A stretch of 64,000 bases of DNA, from assembly GCF_902806685.2 (NCBI RefSeq), contig NC_048554.1, positions 9,734,001 through 9,798,000 on the forward strand, read 5' to 3'. The notes under the pieces are model-generated. The model was not told the DNA's origin. It searched no databases and was given only the letters and a program-made list of their open reading frames with translations. This DNA is from Maniola hyperantus (Eukaryota > Arthropoda > Insecta > Lepidoptera > Nymphalidae). Every line of letters begins with the position of its first letter. Position 1 is the first letter of the stretch. This document shows, one piece after another, positions 32,161 to 43,800 of the stretch. A program made the translations under genes and the position numbers.

Positions 32161-32764
32161 TTGTATAAAAAATACAACACCGATTGTTTGACGCCACGTC
32201 ACAGGGCCGCGCACTGCTAGTGCTTGAACAGTAAAACTGCGCCACTAGGCGCTATAACGCAGCGATAGTCACGCGTTCTGTTTGACGAAAACTTTATACA
32301 ATACAATATCGTAATATCGACTTTATACGTTTTGGCAAGTTTGATTACAATCAATAACACGGTTACTTTCACTGCATGATTTCCAATAAAGTCTTATTTC
32401 CATTGCTCTAAAACTTCTTTGATACACAGCATGCGGTGATTTACTTTAAGTAAGATTCGATAAGTAGGTAGGTATGTATTTAAATTTGAATAAGCAAAGT
32501 ATTAAATTGAAAGCAAACCCCAATATAAATGAAATCTATTCAGTAATCAGACTCAGAAGCAGCCCCTTGTTTGAAAATATATCTGAATAAAATATTTTCA
32601 TATTTTGCCTCTTTTAAGCCGCTGCTTCGGGGGCTTATTTTATCCTCATCCCAACCCATTCATTCCAGCTATTCAACTCAAAGTCATAATTTTAATGAGG
32701 TCATAATAGTAGAAACACATTTGCGAAACGCCACCGCCACGGCAAATCTATAGTATTTTATATG

Positions 32765-35700
32765 GCCAGAAACATAACTATTAATACTCGACGCGACTCA
32801 GAAATTTCGGGCACTCTAGTACGATGTGCTCAGCTGTTTCTGGGCTTTCGCCGTCGCAGTCGCAGAATGGGTCAGGCGCCAGCTTAAATTTGTGCAGGTA
32901 GGCTCTAAAGCCCCCATGTCCAGTGAACAATTGTGCCAATATATTGTTAAAATTTAAGGTCCCTATAATCTTGTACGCCTCCCTGACGTCCGGCAGCATC
33001 TTCTTAGTAGTGGCTCCTTTATTGTCCTCTGTGTACCTTGTCTGCCAAGCGTCCAGCGTTGAATCCCTGATGAGACGCCTGGCAAAAGACGTAGGGAATC
33101 TGCAGTAGGTGGGCATCGTTTTTGATTTAAGAGCTTAGCGAGTCTTAGCGAGCTCGTCTGCCCTCTAATTTTCCTGGGATTCCCACGTGTGCCGTTATCC
33201 AGTAAAACTCCACCTCGCCTTCATTCTTAATCACCTCATCCACGAGGGCCCGTGTTTCCGCAATGATGGGATGGAGAGCAGTGGGGTTGCCCAGGCTTTC
33301 GAGGGCAGATCTTGAGTCTGAAAGAATTAGCGCTTTCTTTAACTTTTTATGCGTTAGTATGGTTTTGACTGCCTCCTTAAGAGCCACCGCTTTGGCTTGA
33401 AAGACGGAGCAGTAGCTAGCAAGAGACAGTTTCTTTGTCAGCACCTCCTCCTTGTTGACAAAACAGACGATAGCAGCCCCGACTTTATTATCCATCTTGC
33501 TGCCGTCAGTGTATATTTCCGCCAGCCCTCTCTGTTGTAGCTTCGTGAGGTCTTCCCCATCGTTCACCAGCCCGTGTCCAATCCTTCTCCGTAGAGCGGG
33601 GTGGGGCAAGTCATACGGGCTGATGTCCAGCTCAACCTCTCTTCCTGGCAGTTGTGGCAGCTCCTCTCCCTTTTTTACTAGATTGTATAACCTTCGCCTC
33701 TCCAGGGCGCGCAGATCAAGGGGCAGTATCCCAGCCAAGATGGTGCTTGCTGGGAGGGACACTGTCCTGTGCCCTTTAATTATAAGGATGGCGAAGGTCC
33801 TGGTTACTCTGTCTAGCATGACTTTAATTTGGGCCGTGTGGCACTTTCCAGCCCATACGTTGGCCGCGTACATCATACTAGGTTCCACGACCGAGATATA
33901 AATTGTTTTGAGAATTTCAGGGCAGAGGCCCCAATGAGCCCGTGCAGTTCTGGTTACCTTTTTGTATAGCTTTATTGTTTTTGCGGTGATTTCTTTTATA
34001 TGCTGAACATAATTTAAATTTTTGTCAAGAGTAAGTCCCAGGATCCTAAGCGTATCCTTTCCTTGCAAGTCAACATCTTCCATTTGTATTTTTGGTTCAA
34101 GGTACTTCAGTTTCTTTGTTACGGTCATGACCTGGGTCTTATGTGGGGCGAATCTTAATTTGTTGTCCGCTCCCCATTTAGTTATTTTCCTTAGCAGATT
34201 ATTCATTATTATACCGATGGAGTCTCCGTCCTTTCCAGTGCCGATAATAAGGATGTCATCGGCGTACGCCTGCACATGAGCCCCGAGGCCGGTCGTTTCT
34301 TCTAGTAAGCCATCTAGCAGTACGTTCCAGAATAGAGGGCCGCACGTGGACCCTTGGATGCACCCTTTATTAGTTGATTTGCACACTTGCGCTCCTGCGT
34401 AGTTGACTTTGACTACCCTTGATGATAGGTAGCCAGCTATCAGGTGGACAAGAGACTGGTCCACCTTCTTCTTAATAAGCTGGTTAAGTATAGCTGGCCA
34501 TCAGGCATTATCAAAAGCACCCTCTATATCTAGTGAAACAAGGGTGGCCATCTGTCTATTATAATATGCGCTTTCAACTATCTGGACCGCATCATATAGG
34601 GCGTCCTCCGTGCTTTTTCCAGGCATGAATCCGTACTGCCGTTTGCTCAAGGTCTCATCATTCCCTAGTTGCCACAATAGGCGATTTACTGTAATTTTCT
34701 CCAGAACTTTCCCCAAAATTGGGAGTAGGCCTATTGGGCGGTAGGATTTAGGGGATGTGTAATCCTCTTTCTGAGGTTTAGGGATGACTTTTATAATAGC
34801 TGATTTGGCCCAATACAATTAGTGATATAATTGCACTACTTTCCCCAGGCCTTGGGAAAGTAGTGCAATTGTAGGCATTTGTTGTAAATGGCGAGAAGCA
34901 CTTCCGGGCACACCTGATATGCTTTGTAACAGATGTCGGCAGTGAGTCCATCTTCCCCGGGAGCCTTTTTGGGACTCATATCGGCTAGAACTACCTCTAC
35001 CTCGTCTCTGGTGAAGTTAACCGTAGTTTCCTTTGCTTTATCCTTATTCAACTCAATCAATCGGTTTACTTGGTTTCTGAGTGTTCTGTGTTCGTTTGAG
35101 TCCGTGTTAGGGTCGTCGAGTGGGTAAAATGTGTCGGCGAGCAGGTTGGCCGACTGCAGAGGATCAATAATAGTATTTGTTACAGGAGATTTGAGCAATT
35201 TGTCCTCACTGTATTTATTGTCCTTTTTAAGAATGCGATAGATACTCTGCCACATTGTTTCCTTCTTCTGGCGCGAGCAAAACTTCTTCCAACTGCAGGT
35301 GATTGTACTCGTTATCAGCTCCTTATACTCGGCCAAGGCCGTCTCGTCTCCTACGAATGCTCTTCTTCTCAGGTTTGCCTTTGATATTTTGCGTCGTTTC
35401 CTAACCACATCTGCTTTTTTAGCTGTTATTTCAGGAGTCCACCATTCGCTCTTACCCAACTTAACCTTGGCCGAGATTTTAGGGATAGTCATCTCACATG
35501 CCTGCTGGATGCTGCTTATAAAGGTGTTGACTATTTCCTCTAGGTCTGTTGAGTAAGCAGTATTATGGATATTTTCCGTGTTAACATGTCCATTGTCCTT
35601 CAGCCAACCGGGAATGCAAAGCACAAGTAAAAGCGCTCCAGTCGGCTTTGGACGTATTATACTTTCTCGTGGAGTTCCTTTTTGCTGAGCTAGGCTCGTT

Positions 35701-36540
35701 TCCATAAAAGTTCAAGTAAAATAAGATGCATCTGTGGTCTGATAGCGTGACCGTTTGTAGGTTAACTTGCCAGTTGGTGACCCTGTGTAATATTTCGTGG
35801 GTCGCGAAAGTTACATCCACTATACTACTATAAATTTGGTTATTCCTGACCGCAAAGAAAGTTGGTTCGCTACCTTCATTTAAGACTGTCAGATTAAAAC
35901 GGGCTAGAGATTGGACCACCGCAGATCCCCTTACGTCCTCCTCCCCGCAGCCCCACCAGGGACTCTTAGCATTTATATCGCCGCCAATGATGAGATTCGG
36001 CGTATCGAGACTGTTGACTATTCTCTCGATGGTGTTCAAATCTTCTTCTATATCTGCTTCTTTTTCTAAATATAACGATACAAAACCTAATACGATGCCA
36101 TTTAGCTTGGCCTTACAAGCTACGATGTTTTCCGTAATTAGCTCCGGGTTAACAGTTATGTCCATATTAGGATCCGTAAATAAAATCGCCGATTTGACCG
36201 GTTTTATTCCGGTCCCGGGTGTCTTTTTGAACAATTCTGCAGTTGCAAGAAATCTGTGCATCGGAACCCACATACGGTTCTTGAACAAGCACCAGGGCAA
36301 TATTTTGGTCAGAAGCCGCCTGAAGGCACTCTTTTTGGGCAGCGTATCCTCTACCCAAATTGATCTGTGCCACTTTCATCTGTCTCAATGTTTTATTTCA
36401 TCTGTCTCAAAAGCCCCCACTGTATTAGACTCGAGACCATGGTGCCATGAATTTTGTGAGTTTTGTGAGTCTCTTACTCCCGCATTTTTGCCCGGAACGC
36501 CCGTTTCAACAATATAAGACCGAGCTACGCGCAATTCGGT
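32765..36540 (-). mobile_element. decayed R1/LOA-like LINE, 5'-truncated or rearranged
   Basis: Minus-strand order: endonuclease (36388-35581), RT (35705-33700), RNase H (about 33540-33120), terminal finger (33116-32781). The frame changes at least four times, and there is an in-frame TGA at 34501-34503. The KVAQINLGRGYAAQ start and the IPKPQKEDYTSPKSYRPIGL block are typical of R1/LOA relatives. No zinc-knuckle ORF1 is seen upstream. 36390-36540 holds an odd repeat of GAGACAGATGAA, and no target duplication could be identified. Confidence 0.8.
32781..36388 (-). pseudogene. broken LINE ORF2 (endonuclease, RT, RNase H)
   Basis: Pieces: EN at 36388-36167 and 36300-35581 (VLVQEPYVGSD, GGDINAKSPWWG, LSDHRCILFYL); linker and fingers at 35705-34836 (KKAPGEDGLTADICYKA); RT at 34818-34501 (SYRPIGLLPILGKVLEK, SLDIEGAFDN) and 34464-33145 (IQGSTCGPLFWNVLLDG, catalytic AYADDILIIG, LGLTLDKNLN). 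RNase H has EIYTDGSKMD and ILSDSRSALE, with the last motif broken near 33150 (LEGRRAR where NERADELA is expected). The 33116-32781 piece ends with the CDCDGESPETAEHIVLEC finger. Clearly non-functional. Confidence 0.82.
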
Positions 36541-36896
36541 CCCATTCTAATAAAATCTGATTGATCTACTGAACACGTCTTCGCTCCGCTTCAGTGGAAA
36601 CACTCTCTAAAACCGGTTCTACCCAACATGTCGCATGCAGTAGTAGGTATAGGTACCCTATGTTTCAATAAAACACCTGATGCAATTTTCTCTGTGAAAT
36701 GTAAAAAGCATGCTGGCGTGGCGTGGCCCCTAGTATAGTAAGGTTGATTTATTCTACGCTGATTGTCAGTGCTGGCGACTAGGATGCAGCTAGTCAGCGC
36801 TCACCTGTTGTTCATTCAGGAACGCTTTAATAGTAACTCAAACAGCCACGCACTGCTCATCGTCGAGCGTCATATTTTAGAAACATTTTAAAGCGA

Positions 36897-36932
36897 ATGC
36901 ATATCTACATACATAGGTATGTAGATATGCAT
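36897..36932. other. perfect 16-bp inverted repeat with 4-nt loop
   Basis: Arms ATGCATATCTACATAC and GTATGTAGATATGCAT around ATAG, in non-coding DNA between the R1-like LINE and the lipase gene. No neighbouring motif suggests a function. Confidence 0.7.
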
Positions 36933-37586
36933 GCCAACGCAAACGATCAGCGCAGCGTGAGAAGATCATTAGGTTGGTTGCCGAGTAGATACACGCATGT
37001 TTCGACCGCGCGTCGCGTTAGCTGGGGATGTTACAAATATGTTTCTACCATAATTATCGTAAGGCAGAGTTAGCAGATTGTCACTGACGGGGCATATTAC
37101 CACAAACGAGTATGTGAGAGGCTTAGTCGTCATCAATATCTGTAAACATGATCTCGATTCGCGCGAAATGAGAAATGAAGCTCTATCACGTTATGTTAGT
37201 CCGATGCGAGATTTATCGATGTTCTGATTCGGCTACATCGATTTGTGTCGAAGTGTTATTCGTTTTGCATCCATCACCTCATCTTGTTATTGGGTTTATC
37301 GATGCAAACACTTTACAAAATTCGCTGTAAGTAGGTATTTTGCAAGTAGAGTCGTAGAGTCCATCTTCTGAAGGTAAAACCGCGTCCACGGGAAAACATA
37401 TTGTGCAGCGTTCTGAAAAATGACTGTGGTGTTGCGTGCTGGTACTTAATGATTGTTTTATTAACCCCCGACCCAAAAAGAGGGGTGTTATAAGTTTGAC
37501 GTGGGTGTCTGTGTATATCTGTCTGTGGCATCGTTGCTCCTAAACTTCCTCAAAAGGAAAAACGGAACCCTTATATCCTCATATAA

Positions 37587-37902
37587 GCTGTGATAGCCTA
37601 GTGGTTAGGCACCTTCTAATCGGTGGTCGGGGGCTCGATCTCAGGCACGCACCTCTAACTTTCGGAGTTATACCTATGTGTTTTTAGTAATTAAATATCA
37701 CTTGCTTTAACGGTGAAGGAAAACATTGTGAGGAAACCTGCATGCCTGAGAGTTCTCCATAATGTTCTCAAAGGTGTGTGAAGTCTACCAATCCGCACAT
37801 GGCCAGCATGGTAGACTATGGCCAAACCCTTCTCACTCTGAGAGGAGACCCGTGCTCTGTAGTAAGCCGGCGATGAGTGTTCATGATGATGATGATGGTG
37901 AT
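37587..37902 (+). repeat. tRNA-headed SINE, second family
   Basis: TGTGATAGCCTAGTGGTTAG, GTCGGGGGCTCGATCTCAGG, GGTGAAGGAAAACATTGTGA and CCGGCGATGAGTGTTCATGATGATG. A deletion removes part of the anticodon region relative to 20711. Confidence 0.7.
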
Positions 37903-39289
37903 ATCCTCACTATTATCCCAAGGAAACACCTACCTCATCTGAATAATGAGTCAAATGAGAATAGAAATGAGTCAGAATTACTCTAATACGACATAATATA
38001 GTGGTCATCGTATACATAGGTCTTTACGCCACGCACGCGACGCAGACTAAGTGGGTTTTTAATTTATAGACTAGCGCTTGACTGCAATCAGACCTGCTCG
38101 CAAGTTATGATATTAAATAGAAGGGGAAAACCATACAAATTATGGAAGAATATCGCTAAAATATTAGTAGGTTAAGGGCAATTCACACTTATTGGGCAAA
38201 TTACGGCAAATAGATACATAACGTCGAAATCGCGTTAGTGTTATCAGCGAACATGATCAGCATTCGAGCGAAATTAAATGCTATTGGGATAGTACTGTGC
38301 CAATTTCATCGGCAAGTAATATGTTTGGCTCGTTTGGCGTGAAGATAAGATAAATGTTACAAGTTTGCTATAAATTGATCTGTAGCTGTGAATGAAAATG
38401 ATTGTTTTTAGGCAAACTTTGTCTTCTATGTGCAGGTTTTATGGAACTGAAGGTTTTGTATGGTCTTTATAATGAGAATTTTAATACCAATGCAATGCAA
38501 TCCTGATAGAGCATTCTGCACTGTCTCTTTTACAAAATCGTAGGAGACAATACATCAAAGTCGGGGCTAGCTAGTGGCTTTACATTCTTGTCCAAGATAT
38601 GATTCAAACCTTCAAGTAAACCTACCTAAATTATAGACCTAAAAATAGCTTCGTTTTTAGCTAACAACAATCAATCTTGTGTAACTCAACCATCGATGTA
38701 CAGTACAAACACAACGGAAAGGTCAAAAAAGCAATTAAAAGTTCAAGACTCTAAACTCACATGTTTGTGTGGAGAAATTGAGGGATTCTTCCCGTAAAGC
38801 TCGAGATTACGTCCTTGTTTTTATTACGAAATCCATCGAGTGACGTAACATGTTACAATAAAAAGGAAACCTCATCTCATCTCTGTGTGATCAAAGCTTC
38901 GAGCGTTTGCAGTAAAGAGAAAAAGTATAACCCATATTGGATTGTTCTTGTTTCGATAAAAACCATGTTCGATCCAATTTTTTCCACCACTATCTGCTAT
39001 TGGTGGAACAAAGTTATCAAAACTAGGTTGGTAGAATAGAGCCTGGTTAAACAAGCCTGAAACTAGAATCAGAATTTTATTTATTGCGTTGAATTCGGTG
39101 CTGACATAATAATTATTATAATGTATCCGAGACATGGTCGCCTATAGGACTTATAAAAAACTTAGAGTTACTAAGCAGGCGATGGAGATTTACTCGATTT
39201 GTGATGGGTAGCCGAAACTATATTCTTCTCCAAGCCCTTATAAATTTTTTCTAAGAGACCTTATGAAATTAAAATAACCCATATCCATA

Positions 39290-39520
39290 CTTTAATACAT
39301 ATTACAAATGCGAAAGTGTGTCCGCTTGTCCGCCTGTCTGTCTGTCTGTTAGCTTTTCACGGCCCATCCGTTTAATTAACCGATTTTTTATGTTTGTTAC
39401 AGCTTGCATCCCAGGGTAGGCTATTTTTGATCCCGGAAAATCAAAGAGTTCCCACGGAATTTTTAAAAACCTAAGTCCACGCGGACGAAATTGTAGTCGC
39501 GGACATCATAGCTAGTAGGT
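39290..39520 (+). repeat. Helitron-like repeat
   Basis: Same body as 31918-32160 (CTTTTCACGGCCCATCCG, AAAGAGTTCCCACGG, CCACGCGGACGAAATTG); the 3' end is degenerate. Confidence 0.5.
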
Positions 39521-40616
39521 ACTTTTTTAGGTTACTTAAAGTCTACTGCTGAAATACGGTAGATATATCTGCAGACACACCCAATGTTTCGTAACAACAT
39601 TTGCGTAAGCAAGGCTAACTACTAGGAAGTTGGGAGAAAAATTGTAGGAACCTGGCAAAAAGCCCAGGTATTTCAAAAACTGAAATTTTTCAGAAACTGG
39701 TAAAAGTTATACGCACGGAACAGTTTTCTGTTCCGTGGTTATACGTATAAGTTTGGGTCATCAATAGGGATATACACTAGCTACGAGTAGGTACGCTAAA
39801 AGGTTGGTATGAAGTATGAAGGATTAATTCTGCGCAAACTACTCGATCTTTCTTTCGATATGTTACAGCAACTACAGGAAACCCTAGGATACAGTACAAC
39901 GTAATATTTATCAAGTCTTAATGGTAAGCTGCTCTGAAAAAATCACATGCTTGCTCGGTAAATCGGCTTTACCTCTGAGACTGAGATCTATAGAGTCAAA
40001 AGTAAGCTCTCTTATTCTTATTCTTAAAGTCAAAGTGCGCTCTATAGATTTCAACCTTAGAGATGCAAAAGTCCAAATCATAATAGGTAACTAAAAGTAG
40101 TTTGAATTCGGCGTTTAGTGACCGCTCGCTCCGTCGCCGTCCGTCGGTCCGTCATTTAGGTACCTCAATCGTAAAACTCAGAGCTCTGGCTGGGACCGGC
40201 TACACGCTTAGTCTTGCCTATGAGCTTATCTACACAAGATACTAGCCAGTTTGCACAGCTAAGTGCGTGTGTGTGGACGGAAAAAACCGCCGCTGGAGCA
40301 ATGGTCGGCTTGAGATTGGACTGCGCAGTTCTCAGTCTTGCCTGTGCAGTGCGGAGCGTGTAGCCGGAGCTTTACAGTGGGTTTAAAGCCTTTGTTCTTT
40401 ACTCGTTTTATGGCTATGCCCTTACACTTAAGATTTTCCTTCAGCTAAAAGTACCTACTTATGTGTGTTTGTGTCCACTCCAGAATCACTAGTGAAGTTA
40501 GTAGCTAGAAGTAGTACTATACCTACCTATTTGCTAAAATCGGAGCCATCTCGGAACATTTATAAGCCTCAAGGTGACAAGGAAATAATTGAGTTTTCAG
40601 ACTAGACAACTGAGAC

Positions 40617-40622
40617 TTTATT
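40617..40622 (-). promoter_or_regulatory. poly(A) signal of the lipase gene
   Basis: TTTATT on the plus strand (AATAAA on the minus strand), 118 bases beyond the lipase stop codon. Confidence 0.5.
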
Positions 40623-40739
40623 GTTAACGAAACGATAATTATGTTAATTCGATTTAAATACTTATTATTACAATTAGGTAGGTACTTAAAATATTTGACT
40701 ACAATGAGAATTTAATACTTTATGATTAGTTTCTTATCT

Positions 40740-40803
40740 CTAGGGTCCATTTCTAGCGAACGGTGGCTTATCGTTCGTCAGCAAATACATTTTGCCTTTT
40801 GCC
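40740..40803 (-). CDS. lipase exon 8 (C-terminus)
   Basis: Acceptor TTTATTTTCAG. It encodes AKGKMYLLTNDKPPFARNGP and the stop TAG at 40742-40740. The G..YLLTND.PPFA ending is characteristic of insect neutral lipases. Too short to be found by ORF length. Confidence 0.85.
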
Positions 40804-43800
40804 CTGAAAATAAAAATGATCTGGTTATTTAAAAATACTATTAATGATTTTTACCTTTACACCCACGAAATGTACTAACATTTGACGCCTGCCAGTGACG
40901 TGAAAGCCTCGACGTTTAGTAAGAAGTTCAATAACTGTCGTGAACTGTGCTAAGTAGTATTATAATGCCTACTTACGGTAACTCAGCTCCGAAGCCCATA
41001 TAACCGTCAACCTCAAAGCTACAAGATGCTGTCGCGCTTGTCCAGTCCCTACATAGCGTTGCCGGGAATCCTCTAGGGTTCCCAATAGATTCCACATACA
41101 ACCTCCAAGCACGGTTGTGACTGCAGCCATCTGAAAAATTAGTATTACTTTAATCACTAGTGAGCCATGATATAGCCTAGGTAGTTACGACGGTACTTTG
41201 GTCTGGTGGGAGGCTTCGGTCTTGGCTAGTTACCACCCTACCGATAAAGCCATGCCGCCAAGCGATTTAGCGTTCCGGTACGATGCCGTGTAAACCAAAG
41301 TGGCATGGGTTTAATAAAAACTGCCATACCCCTTCTAGGTTAGCCCGCTTCCATCATAGACCTTACCACTTACCATCAGGTGAGATTGCAGTCAAGGGCT
41401 AACTTGTATCTGCTGAATTAAAACAAATGTATGATATTATATTTGGGAGGTCGGGAATTCGGCCCCGGGCACGCACCTGTATAACTTCTTGCTTTAACGG
41501 CGAATTAAACATTATGAACAAACCTACATGCCTGAGAGTTTTTCATAATGTTCATCTGCCAGTCCGCAATTGGCCAGAGTAGTATGACCAAACCCTTCTC
41601 TTTCAGAGAGGAGACCCGTGCTCAGACCCGGCGATGGGTTGACCATAATGATGATGATGATGACTAATCACTTTAAAAATGCCCTTAAAGTAAGCCAAAG
41701 AGTTCTTCCTTCATCTCAATCTATTGCAGGTCCACTATTGAGAATGGGTCTCCTCTCAGAACGATAAGGGTTCAGAAATAAAATTTCCATGCAAAGCGCA
41801 AGCCATTAGCGCGAAATCCGCAGTCGTCTGATTATGTCTAATGACTTTTCTCAGTTAAAAAGAAATAATAAAACATCTCAGCATGCAAATAATACGATGA
41901 AACTTTCCGAAAGTTGGTATAATGGAAATAAAGTATGCGCTCCGAAGTTTAGTAGCAGTATCAGCAGTATTCTCCAAAGTTTGTCTTGGAATTTCAAATT
42001 TTTTTTTTTACAAATTATTATTATTATTATTTGTCAAGAATCATGAAATTTGGTAGGTAGGTAGGTCTTATAGAACAAGAAGATTTTTATTTATTTTTAT
42101 GCATAATAGTTTTTGATTTATCGTGAAAAATTTCGAAAAAATACGACTGTGGTACGGAACCCTCGGTGCGCGAGTCTCGACTCGCACTGGACCGATTTTT
42201 TAATGAATAAAAGCTACGTGGGTAAAACATACAGGTGTGTAACATGAACTAACATATTATGTAGATTGTAGGTATATCCCAAATGAGTTGCCTAAAAGGG
42301 CAGACTAGTAACTAGGCATAATCTGTTCATGCCGTTTAAAGATTTATCTCTGGAAACGCCAAAACATGAGATCCGTTAGCATTGTGATATTGTAAGCAAA
42401 CTGGCGTACCAATTGGCTCCTATCCAAAACTAGAACGTTTTGTCCAAATTTCAATACGTTTCTGAATAGTTGCTTTCTTAGGTAATACTTAGATAACTTT
42501 CGTGAATATGCATTCCAATCTTTCAAATAACTGGCTAAGTTTTGGATTCAAACTTTATTTTTAGGTTTCCGTACCTCAAAAGGAAAAAACCCCTTATAGC
42601 ATCATTTCGTTGTCTGTCTGTCGTCTGTCGTGTCTGTCAAGAAAACCTATAGGGTACTTCCCGTTGACATATAATCGTGATATTTGGTTGGTAGGTAGGT
42701 CTTATAGCATAGCACAAGTAAAGCAAAAAATCCAAAAACCATGAATTTGTAATTACATCACAAAAAAAAATTTAAATGTGTTCATGTACAAAATAGACAT
42801 TTTCGACTTTCAAAGTAAGATTACTATACCAATTGGGGTATCATATGAAAGGGCTTTACCTGTAATTCTAAAACTGCATTGATATAGTTAAAGACCTGTA
42901 GAGTGACATAGGCTACTTTTTATCCCGAAAAGTGAAAGAGTTCCCATGGGATTTTTAAAAACCGAAATCCACGCGGACGAAGTCTATCAACTAGTTTTGT
43001 ATAGGCAGGTACCTAATTAGATAAGTCGCAATCCACGGTTATCTGTGTATTCTTTTGTATCTTCTAAACTAAGTGGATTTGAAAGCAGTTCTTACATTTT
43101 ATTATCACTTTGATCATTTTACTAGAAAGTATACTTTATGTAATAACATACAGTTACTTATAATCTTAAGACCACTAAAATCAACTACTTAGTTATTTAT
43201 ATCGAAGGAATTCATAAATCTAACAGTATCTAGGTACAACATAACCCACACGAATTCTGTGAACATAACCCTTAATCTCAAACATTGCTATACATAATCT
43301 CAAACCTACTTGAGGGAGCAATCGGCATTTGGGGAGATTCAGGCAGTACCTAACATTCATCTTGTACTCTGAGGTAACCAATCTTCATTGACATTTGGAC
43401 GTGGCGATCAATCTTCGGACGTAAGCCGAGTAGTTCACCGGTTTGATAAAATAATCTCTCTTCCTTGACATTATAACAATTATTAAGTAGAAATTATATT
43501 TCATTTATAATTTTGGAATCGTATATCCTATCGTAAAATATTGCATACCGCAAGGCAAAAGTTGGTTGTACCTACTTATTTAAGTTTAGAAAGAAAGAAA
43601 ACGCTTTTTTGTTGGTGTCACAGATAAAAACAAAGTAGAAATGTAACATTTTCATCTGTGACACCACTCCAAATGGGTGTACAGCTCAGCATAATGTCTT
43701 GCATCATATGCGTTAACACGCATAAAACGCATTTCTGCGCAAATGGATTAATTCGATGAGTTAAAGTACCTAGGTACGTGCTAGCCAAGTATTTGATGCA

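Larger units (their letters stand above)
36545..40600. other. intergenic, no supported gene
   Basis: It holds a SINE (37587-37902), a Helitron-like copy (39290-39520), short hairpins (36897-36932; CACGGAACA/TGTTCCGTG near 39714-39737) and a GC-rich inverted-repeat element (40190-40375, GGCTACACGCT / AGCGTGTAGCC). Short ORFs show no domain. Confidence 0.55.

Noticed and set aside
37762..37986. 74-codon ORF
   Set aside because: Almost entirely within a SINE copy (37587-37902).
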